Shown here in pieces: positions 1 to 6,594 of a DNA stretch of 64,000 nt. Position numbers and translations under genes: made by a program. The notes beneath the pieces were generated by a model. It was not told where the DNA came from, searched no databases, and worked only from the letters and a program-made list of their open reading frames with translations. Origin of the DNA: Streptomyces sp. NBC_00390 (GTDB lineage Bacteria; Actinomycetota; Actinomycetes; Streptomycetales; Streptomycetaceae); NCBI RefSeq assembly GCF_036057275.1, contig NZ_CP107945.1:8308001-8372000 (forward strand). Reading direction: 5' to 3'. How positions within the stretch are numbered: position 1 is the stretch's first letter; each line of letters begins with the position of its first letter.

Positions 1-2
1 GC

Positions 3-92
3 CGAGGCGGCCTGACCACCAGCCACTACGAGATCCGCTTGGAGCCCGACGAGTTCGATCCGGAGGGGGGCCGCGAGGTGCCGCCACTTTGA
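3..92 (+). CDS. C-terminal fragment of an unidentified protein
   Basis: An open frame enters from the left edge and ends at a TGA at 90-92. It gives about 29 residues (GGLTTSHYEIRLEPDEFD and a short acidic tail) with normal high-GC third-position codon use, so it is probably the true end of a gene that starts outside the window. I do not recognise the family. It abuts the decayed ATPase that follows on the same strand, which suggests a two-gene unit. Confidence 0.4.
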   Translation, partial: RGGLTTSHYEIRLEPDEFDPEGGREVPPL

Positions 93-440
93 AGTCGAAC
101 GCCTGCCCGGCGTCCGGGACTTCCCGGACGCACTGGCCCGCACCTGGGTCTGGCGGGCGTCTGGACGACTTCGCCCTTGCTGTCGCTGAGCTGACCACCA
201 ACAGCGTGGTGCACGGCGGTGGACCAGGCGCCGTGTGGCTCTGGGAAGAGAGCGGACAGATCCTGTGCGAGGTGAGATAAGCGGGGCACCTGAGTGACAC
301 TGGCGGAGGGTCGCCCACCCCCGCGCGACCAACTCGGCGGACGAGGGCTTCTGATGGTCAATTACCTGACCGACCTGGTACGCGCCCACACCGGCCCGGA
401 CGGCACCGCGATCCGCTTCCACGTCGGAAGCTGGGCGGAA
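91..440 (+). pseudogene. RsbW/SpoIIAB-like ATP-binding protein, broken
   Basis: This is a relic of a Streptomyces anti-sigma-factor-type serine kinase (HATPase_c_2), the family that holds sigma factors or phosphorylates anti-sigma antagonists. Three frames must be joined. FEVERLPGVRDFPDALART (from about 91) reads in one frame. The N-box segment LDDFALAVAELTTNSVVHGG (about 160-225) reads in a second and stops at TAA 278-280, where the family expects an Asp codon. The G-box segment DQLGGRGLLMVNYLTDLV (about 320-375) reads in a third. Both ATP-binding boxes are recognisable, but no single frame covers the domain, so it is almost surely non-functional unless the sequence contains errors. Confidence 0.6.
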
Positions 441-585
441 CGCAACCTTGTTGGCCGACGCCACGGTTCGCGGGCGTACAGCTGGCGGGGTGGGTACCCT
501 CCTCTGCACTGTTACGGACCGCCGGCTGAAGGCGGCTGCACACCTCGGGATCGTCGCCGTCAGCGCCCACGCCGGCCCCGTGCTC
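441..585. other. Short stretch without a recognisable gene
   Basis: Open frames cross this stretch on both strands, but none resembles a known protein. It separates the plus-strand ATPase relic from the end of the minus-strand hydrolase relic. Confidence 0.4.
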
Positions 586-1581
586 CTACAACAGGTCGCG
601 AGGCAGTGTCTCGTTCCAGGTACGGGAGAAGACCCGGCGGCCGTTCTCAAAGCCGTCCAGGGCGCCATCGACGAAGACTCGGTCTCGTTGGACGTCAGCG
701 CGGTGCGGGTCTCCACCCGCACGTCCCAGTTGTCCCGACAAAACCGCACGGCCCAAGCCGTTTCCCCGCCGACCGAGGTGAAGTGGTCGGCGACGGCGGC
801 GTACCGCTCGTAAGCCCGCGGACCGACCTCGAGGCCGATGTCGTCGTCGCGCACCCTGCCGCGGTCCTTGACGATCTCGAGCTCGGAGTTGTAGCCGACC
901 AGGTCTCGTTTGACCTCCCAGCGTTGCTCCGGAGAGGTCAGCTGGGTGGTGGCCGGGGGGCGGTGCCCTCGGGCTCGCCGAACGGGCGCTGGGGAAGGTG
1001 ATCGGGCCCCCTTGTCGGGCGCAACGGCAGCGTCAGCGCGCTTGGGTCCTTGTACACGCTCAACAGCACCGGCCGCGGCGGTGGCCAGGCGAGCGGCCAG
1101 TAGGGGGTGGACAGCGACAGCCGGATGCGGTGTCCGGGGGAATGCCTGGGTCACGCCGTTGAGGTGGACCGTGGCCCGGTACCGCGCGCCGGGTTCCAGG
1201 GGGTGGGGGGCCGGTCCCGTTGGGGTGGGTGAGATTGAGCAGGCCGTACGTGACGCGGGTGGCGCTGCCGTCGGGGGCCACGTCCGACAGCCGGGCGGCG
1301 ACCATGGCGACCGGTTCGCTGACCGACAGCTCCAGTTCGACGCTCGGAGAGCCGAGGATCTCGACGCGCTCGGTGAGTTCGTCAGGGTCGAAGACCAGTG
1401 AGCGGCCGTCCTCCTCCCGCTGGTCGTAGGGCCGGTCCGGCGGCGCGTTGTACGAGGCCCACCTGCCTGCGAACTGGCCGACGGACAGCGGCGACTGCAC
1501 GATCAGGACGTCCTCGTTCGACGTCGTCTCACAGGGGGTGCCGATGCGGTGCCGGCTGAGCGGGTGGGCGGTCGGCTCCAC
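586..1581 (-). pseudogene. CocE/NonD-family hydrolase, C-terminal half with frameshifts
   Basis: This is the remnant of an X-Pro dipeptidyl-peptidase/cocaine-esterase-type alpha/beta hydrolase. Only the beta-rich PepX_C-like domain is left. Joined frames give YDQREEDGRSLVFDPDELTE, then VTYGLLNLTHPNG, then LEPGARYRATVHLNGVTQAF, then HRIRLSLSTPYWPLAWPPPR, and finally a conserved-looking tail ending NETLPRDLL at a TAG at 586-588. Frame changes fall in G-runs near 1200-1215 and 1136-1142, and further shifts may be present. The catalytic hydrolase domain with Ser-Asp-His is missing upstream, so the ATG at 1581 is probably not the original start. It ends tail-to-tail with the ATPase relic. Confidence 0.6.
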
Positions 1582-1695
1582 ATATGGTGAGGGCCAGGCC
1601 CGCTCACCGGTTGTCCTTGGGCTTGGGTGTCCTTGTGTCCGGGGCGTTCCGATACCCGCCGCGCTGCGGCCGGCTCCGCAGCCGGGCTGGGCCGG

Positions 1696-1923
1696 TCACG
1701 CGCTGAGCCAGGAGTCGTCATCTGGGCGGACACCAGGGAGCCCGTGGCGGGCCGCGACGAGAGCGGTGTCGATGTCGCCGGTGCCGGTCGATACGCACAG
1801 GATGTACGCGCGATCGTCCATGCGCTGTCGCGCCTGCGATGACCCTTCCTCGGCACGCAGCACACGCAGCGCGTCGTACTGCTCGATCAGATTGCGCAGG
1901 ACGACAGGATGAGCCATCAGCAC
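1696..1923 (-). CDS. DUF5133 domain protein
   Basis: This is a 75-residue soluble protein that begins MLMAHPVVLRNLIEQYDALR and contains AYILCVSTGTGDIDTALVAA. It matches my recollection of the short DUF5133 proteins that are common in Streptomyces, usually found as single genes near regulators. The function is unknown. The length and N-terminal pattern fit the family, and there is no signal peptide or membrane segment. The start is the first ATG of the frame; MVV/MLM-type double-Met starts are usual in this family. Confidence 0.7.
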   Translation of the reverse strand: MLMAHPVVLRNLIEQYDALRVLRAEEGSSQARQRMDDRAYILCVSTGTGDIDTALVAARHGLPGVRPDDDSWLSA

Positions 1924-2281
1924 AGGGCCTCCTCAAGGCAATTGCCGCAGCAGAGCGGGTTGTCCCCCGGCTACCCCCCGCCTCCCACGACATGCCGTCA
2001 CCATCACGGGGATGTACTTTCCCCTTCTCCAGGTTGTCGACCACGGTTCCCCTGCGATTTCGGCGGCTGTGGCGACGGGCGTACATTGTGCCCGGGAGTG
2101 ATTTCGAGACGCGCAGGCAATCACGCCTCCCACGATGGCCGTCCCGGTTCCGTCCGAAGAGAACTTCGAGTGCTGTGTGTTGGCTCCGTAATGCTGGGCA
2201 GTCGAACGGACGAGGAGCGAGCGCCGAATTGCGGCGGACGTTCTCGCGGCTACAACATCGTGGACAGAGGAGTCATACTTC
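1924..2281. other. Intergenic region between DUF5133 and PRC-barrel genes
   Basis: About 360 bases lie between divergent genes and should hold both promoters. I see no convincing coding frame. The only firm signal is a ribosome-binding site, GAGGAG, about ten bases before the ATG at 2282. No palindrome stands out. Confidence 0.4.
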
Positions 2282-2629
2282 ATGAGCGACATCTGGGGCT
2301 ACCAGCCGACGACCGGCTACACCGCGGGCACCAGCCTGGTCGGTTTCAAGGTCGAGGCGACCGACGGAAGCATCGGAAAGGTCGACAAGCATTCCGATGA
2401 GGTCGGATCGTCGTACCTGGTCGTCGACACCGGAGTCTGGATCTTCGGCAAGCACGTACTGCTTCCCGCCGGCACCGTCACCCGCGTCGACGCCGCCGAG
2501 GAAAAGATCTACGTCGAATGCACCAAGGACCAGATCAAGGACGCCCCCGAATTCGACAAGGACAAGCACCTCAGCGACCTCGGGCACCGTCAGCAGACCG
2601 GCGACTATTACAGCCGCTACGGCAGCTGA
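2282..2629 (+). CDS. PRC-barrel domain protein
   Basis: This 115-residue protein has one PRC-barrel fold, seen in GFKVEATDGSIGKVDKHSDE followed by SSYLVVDTGVWIFGKHVLLP. That is the typical beta-barrel repeat with the 'DxxG-I-G-V' core. PRC-barrel proteins of this size in actinobacteria are thought to act in stress or photosynthesis-like/RNA-related roles; none is proven here. The C-terminal tail (YSRYGS) is short and polar. A GAGGAG ribosome-binding site precedes the ATG. A strong hairpin terminator follows within 15 bases, so the gene is probably monocistronic. Confidence 0.85.
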   Translation: MSDIWGYQPTTGYTAGTSLVGFKVEATDGSIGKVDKHSDEVGSSYLVVDTGVWIFGKHVLLPAGTVTRVDAAEEKIYVECTKDQIKDAPEFDKDKHLSDLGHRQQTGDYYSRYGS

Positions 2630-2643
2630 CATTCACGGGAGAC

Positions 2644-2679
2644 GTGGGGGTGGGGCCGGCAATCCGGCCCCACCCCCAC
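2644..2679 (+). terminator. Rho-independent-type hairpin
   Basis: This is a 16-bp perfect GC-rich stem (GTGGGGGTGGGGCCGG and its complement) with a four-base loop CAAT, followed by TTT. It starts 15 bases after the PRC-barrel stop. Confidence 0.85.
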
Positions 2680-2839
2680 TTTCATGCGGCCACTTTCCTG
2701 TGGTCCGTCTCGTACGAGTCCTTTGCGGAGCGCTGGACGCAGGCCACCCGAATTCCCTCGGAGCGACGTACGAAACACATGGAAACGAGCACATGGAAGG
2801 TTAATCGAGGGGCACATGAGGTCCTGGAGGTTGATAACT

Positions 2840-3010
2840 ATGGTTCCCCTGATACTCGTTCTCCTGCTGGCCCTGATTCTCTTCGGTGCCGGATTTGCCC
2901 TGAAGGCACTGTGGATCGTGGCGGCCGTCGTGCTCGCTGTGTGGCTGCTCGGTTTCGTCATGCGCTCCGCCGGAACGGGAGGAAGTCGCAGCCGCTGGTA
3001 CCGCTGGTAA
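2840..3010 (+). CDS. Short hydrophobic membrane protein
   Basis: This encodes 56 residues: a hydrophobic run VPLILVLLLALILFGAGFAL, a second hydrophobic stretch IVAAVVLAVWLLGFVM, and a basic tail RSRWYRW. It therefore looks like a two-helix membrane peptide. Small proteins of this shape are widespread in Streptomyces and are annotated only as 'hydrophobic protein'. A GGAGG site lies nine bases before the ATG at 2840, which I prefer over the longer frame that begins at 2684. A perfect hairpin follows the stop. The function is unknown. Confidence 0.7.
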   Translation: MVPLILVLLLALILFGAGFALKALWIVAAVVLAVWLLGFVMRSAGTGGSRSRWYRW

Positions 3011-3025
3011 CAGCACCGGCCTGAA

Positions 3026-3069
3026 ACGTCGGGCGGTCCCGGACATCCATGTCCGGGACCGCCCGACGT
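3026..3069 (+). terminator. Perfect 21-bp stem hairpin terminator
   Basis: ACGTCGGGCGGTCCCGGACAT pairs perfectly with its complement around a two-base CC loop. It lies 15 bases downstream of the small membrane gene. It lacks a T-tract, as is usual for Streptomyces terminators. Confidence 0.85.
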
Positions 3070-3125
3070 CGTATGCATGTGCCGACCCTGCATCGACCGC
3101 CGGCCACCATCGGCAGGGCCGAGTC

Positions 3126-4332
3126 CTGACGCGGCAGGTACGGGCCATCGCGGAGGTGACCAGCGCTGTGGCGGAGGGCGATCTGACCCGCTCCATCACC
3201 GTGGACGCTTCCGGTGAGGTCGCCGAACTCAAGGACAACATCAACTCGATGGTGGGGTCGCTGCGGGAAACGACCCGAGCCAATCACGAGCAGGACTGGC
3301 TGAAGACGAACCTGGCGCGCATCTCCGGCCTGATGCAGGGCCATCGGGACCTCACTGTCGTGGCCGAGACCATCATGGATGAGCTGACCCCTCTGGTGGC
3401 GGCTCAGTACGGAGCTTTCTATCTGGCCGAGGACGGCGACCAGGGCGTGGAACTGAGGCTTGTCGGCTCCTACGGCCGCCCCGCGGGATCCACCCGGGAC
3501 ACACGATTCAAGCTGGGCGAATCTCTGGTCGGCCAAGCCGCGCGCAGCCGCCGCGTCATCGCCGCGGACGATGTTCCGGCCGGCTACGTCACCCTCTCGT
3601 CCGTCCTCGGCCACACCGCACGGGGCAGCTTGATCGTGCTGCCGATTCTCGTCGAGGACCAGGTCCTTGGTGTCATCTGCTGGCCTCAGCGCCTTGCGCC
3701 GCAACCGCCCCAGATCCAGCGTCAGGTGGAGGCTCTCGCCGAACTGTGCGCCCATACGCTGGAAGCGCACACAGCGGCGGTCATCGGCCCCCTGGGCGTA
3801 CCCAACGCGCTGAAGTCGGTGACATCGCAGGCCACGGCATCGAGGCAGCGACCAGCATGATCGTCCTGCGCAACGCCCTACGTGGCCTGGCTGTCACCGG
3901 CGCGGGCCCCGCACAGCTTCTGACCTGGCGCACCATCTGACCGAGCCGGTCACCGCCACTGCCGTCTGCGGTCTTTACGATCCCGGCCGCCGTATTCTGC
4001 GCTGGGCCCGTGCCGGTCACCTTCCGCCTGTCCTGGTCAGCGAACAGCAGGCCACGACCCTGCCGCTCATCCGGGGCATGCTGCTCGGCGCCGTCCCACA
4101 CGCGGACTACGAGGAAAGCGAAGTACAGCTCGGAGCGGGCGCCACGTTGCTGATGTACACCGACGGTTTGGTCGAGAACAAGGACTCCTCCCTCAACGAC
4201 TTGCTCCAGCATCTGATCGCCACGGCGAGTGGTTCCGCCCGGTCGCTGGAACAGCGGCTGGACCGCCTGCTGACGCACAGCAGGGCCAACACCGACGACG
4301 ACACATGCGTCATCGGCCTCCAGGTGGAGTGA
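3126..4332 (+). pseudogene. HAMP-GAF sensor fragment fused to a decayed SpoIIE phosphatase
   Basis: The first part (about 3126-3810) is a clear piece of a large actinobacterial HAMP-repeat sensor kinase. It contains LTRQVRAIAEVTSAVAEGDL and then the GAF segment EQDWLKTNLARISGLMQGHR through LIVLPILVEDQVLGVICWP. It has no start of its own and begins just after the terminator at 3069. The second part (about 3811-4332) is PP2C/SpoIIE: GDIAGHGIEAATSMIVLRNA, WARAGHLPPVLVSEQQ, LLMYTDGLVENKD and DDDTCVIGLQVE. The SpoIIE part changes frame at least twice, and its first metal-binding segment (GGDWYD) is absent. The junction near 3811 looks like a deletion that joined the two genes. Confidence 0.65.
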
Positions 4333-4650
4333 AAAAACCGCCCGACGTTGGGCACGCCGGCACATGCGGCGTAGACGGTGCGCCAGTCGTGGAACCGAAT
4401 GAAGCCGAGGCCCCTGGCCGGCCCCTGCCGGAAGAGGAGGTCGTCGTCCGCCGCGTCGAGGCGGGCGGCAGGGTGCGAATCGGCCGCGTCCAGCAGATGG
4501 TTTCGGGCATGGTCGGCGACGACGTTCAACCGCGGCGAGCCCGACGCATCGCCTGCGCGTACGCGCAGGCGGACCAGTCACTCGACGGCGCGCTGCCACA
4601 TGTGGTCGTTGGTGCCGTCGTCGAGGTTCCGGGCGGTCTGCGATTCAGGT
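4333..4650 (-). pseudogene. Unidentified protein with an internal TGA, truncated at 3' end
   Basis: Read on the minus strand, this region gives DDGTNDHMWQRAVE, then a TGA, then LVRLRVRAGDASGSPRLNVV and RQGPARGLGFIRFHDWRTVY. The codon use is coding-like on both sides of the stop, and Trp would be a natural residue at the TGA. The frame runs into the SpoIIE relic, so its 3' end appears to be lost at about 4332. I do not recognise the family. It follows the SsgA-like gene on the same strand with almost no gap. Confidence 0.35.
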
Positions 4651-5085
4651 GTCAGCGAGTAGCCGCTCGAAGGGCTTCCAGTTCAGGCGGGTGTCTTCGG
4701 TGCCTGGAGGAACAAGGGAGTGGGTCAGGGTGAGCCACTCCAGCAGCGGCGGGGTGTCAATGCGGAACAGGGCACGCTCCGTGGCAGGGCCGATCTGCAG
4801 CAGCGTGTAGGAGGGGCCGGCCGGGCCGGGCGCGGGCTGTACCTGCACATCGCCGTCTCCGGCCCGGGTCCGGGTGCCGCGTGCGAGGAGGCCCCGCTCC
4901 ACGTACCAGGAGATGCCGAGGCCGCGGTCGGGAACCGGATGGAACGTGATCTGCACCGCATACGGGTCCTGGACCGTGTATTGGAAGGAGGTCGGGATGG
5001 GAAGGAGCGTGCCGACTCGGACCTGCGTGGCTTCGGTCCACCAAATGGCTTCTTTCGCTTCGCCTTGCGCTTTCTCCTGGCTCAT
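4645..5085 (-). CDS. SsgA-family sporulation/cell-division regulator (SALP)
   Basis: This is a 146-residue SsgA-like protein. These actinomycete-specific proteins help place septa and control peptidoglycan processing during sporulation; SsgB, for example, recruits FtsZ. The family core is visible: LLPIPTSFQYTVQDPYAVQI, ISWYVERGLLARGTRTRAGD, GDVQVQP, and the end LTHSLVPPGTE. The ATG at 5085 (MSQEKAQ) is chosen because it lies just after GGGAAGCGGGAGG and gives the usual length; an upstream in-frame ATG at 5214 would add an unconserved N-terminus. Which paralogue (SsgA to SsgG) it represents cannot be read from motifs alone. Confidence 0.8.
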   Translation of the reverse strand: MSQEKAQGEAKEAIWWTEATQVRVGTLLPIPTSFQYTVQDPYAVQITFHPVPDRGLGISWYVERGLLARGTRTRAGDGDVQVQPAPGPAGPSYTLLQIGPATERALFRIDTPPLLEWLTLTHSLVPPGTEDTRLNWKPFERLLADT

Positions 5086-5720
5086 TGCCTCCCGCTTCCC
5101 TAAGCAGTTGCGCCACCTGTCACGGCTACTGACGTGCCATCCGTCTGCCCCGTGGCCACCGGGCCACACCCCGTCACCGAGGAAGTGAGCCGACGTTCGG
5201 CCGTCCACGCCCATGCCCGCCGTGTCCGCTCGTCGACTGGCCGATCAGGTGGGGGTCGCCGCGCCGGTGAGCCGCCGGGCCGTGGAGCACGGAGAGATCC
5301 CATCACGGGATCGCCGTCCCTGGAGGACAACAAGATTGCAGGTCACAGAGTTTCGTCGCCCGGCCAATCCCCGGCGACGGCTGGCGCGGCTCGCCCTGCC
5401 CACGGCCACGGTCAGCACCGCCACCGGCCGGCCCCGGGCCCCTGCTGTGCGAGGCGGGCAACGTTGTGCTGCGGGGACGCCCCAGCGTCCCGCCACCGTC
5501 CACTACCTGCGCACGACCGGAGCCATCTGGTGGGAGGCCGGCACTCGTCGCCCACGAGGACGACCCCACCTCGGCGGGCCGTCTGACGGGACACCACCGC
5601 ATCGGGCCGACTCACCGCCCGGGACCGCACTGCTAGGCACAAAAACGTGCTGCCCAACCGGCTGCTGGGTAGCTCATAGTGGAGCGGACATCCTACTGAT
5701 CAACCGAAACGGACGGCCCT
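5086..5720. other. Long intergenic region with no supported gene
   Basis: Several overlapping open frames cross this 635-base stretch but none is convincing. A possible helix-turn-helix-like string (SARRLADQVGVAAPVSRRAV, from about 5222, plus strand) is too weak to call. The last 70 bases, which are less GC-rich, probably hold the promoter of the gene at 5721. Confidence 0.35.
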
Positions 5721-6311
5721 GTGACGACCGCCTACAGCGAAACCAATCGTGCCCCTGGCGCCGAACGCGTCCCGGGACGGTCCTGGACCGTGCGTCTGAC
5801 CGGCCACGGCGACCGCACCGCCGCCGTCACGTGCTCCACCGCCGCCTGCCGGATGCCGCTCCGCTCCAAGGACCTGGTCACGCTGCGCTCGTTCGCCGCC
5901 CAGCACGCCGCCGCACACGCCAAGGCGGCCACCCTGCGGCCCAACGCCGCCTGCCACTGCCGCGCCGAGCGCTGCGCCGCCCACGAGGACACCAAGGTGC
6001 ACTGCACCGGCGCCGTCGTGCTGATCCTGCGCCACGATGCGACGATCGGCCGGGTGTGGAGCGTCGAAGAGGTCTGCGAGACCTGCGCCCCGCTGATCCC
6101 CCATGCCAGAACCCTCGCCCGCGCCGCGCGACCGCGGCCCGCCACAACCGAGACACCCCCGCCCGCAGCGAATGTCCCGGCAACCGCACGCGCCGGGGTA
6201 CCGGGCGGCTTCTCCTCCCCGTCCGCCCCAGCCGACGGCGACCCCCCGCGACGCCGGCCGAACCAGGGGCCACGCCGTCCGCGCCGTCCGGGCGGCGGGC
6301 AGGCACGCTGA
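5721..6311 (+). CDS. Cysteine-rich conserved hypothetical protein
   Basis: This 196-residue protein starts at GTG. Its folded part (about residues 20-135) holds cysteines in CSTAACRMPL, CHCRAERCAAH, HCTGAVVLI and CETCAPLI, which could bind zinc. The last 60 residues are Pro/Ala/Arg-rich and look disordered. Similar short Cys-rich proteins occur in many Streptomyces, often near plasmid-like or integrative elements, but I know no assigned function. No membrane segment is seen. The gene is isolated, and its GTG has only a weak GGACGG upstream. Confidence 0.6.
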   Translation: MTTAYSETNRAPGAERVPGRSWTVRLTGHGDRTAAVTCSTAACRMPLRSKDLVTLRSFAAQHAAAHAKAATLRPNAACHCRAERCAAHEDTKVHCTGAVVLILRHDATIGRVWSVEEVCETCAPLIPHARTLARAARPRPATTETPPPAANVPATARAGVPGGFSSPSAPADGDPPRRRPNQGPRRPRRPGGGQAR

Positions 6312-6594
6312 CCACGGCGTGATGTGCGGGGCTGATGTACACGGCCCGTCGTCCGTGAGGGGCTCCCGCCGGTCTCCGCGTCGAGTGCCGAGGCGCCGTC
6401 CTCAGCGCGGACGAACACGTTGGCGTAGCCCGCCGCGAGGGCGTTGACCGGCCGGGAACCCGTGCCTGGCGGCCGGCGACGGCCCGTACCACCGGTTCCC
6501 AGCGGTGTTCTCGATCGTCACTTGCAAACCTTCACGGAAGGCGCTGCAATGCAGGTGAAATTTCGATGATGCGCGGCGGAGTGGAGGCTTCGGG
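6312..6594. other. Leader region of the AfsR-type gene
   Basis: There is no supported gene in these 283 bases. The segment just before 6595 is less GC-rich (around 6520-6575) and carries a GGAGG ribosome-binding site about ten bases before the GTG start. It probably holds the regulator's promoter. Confidence 0.4.

Noticed and set aside
5213..5720. Possible helix-turn-helix gene upstream of the Cys-rich protein
   Set aside because: The HTH-like string is short, the frame soon becomes Arg/Pro-rich without structure, and no ribosome-binding site precedes it.
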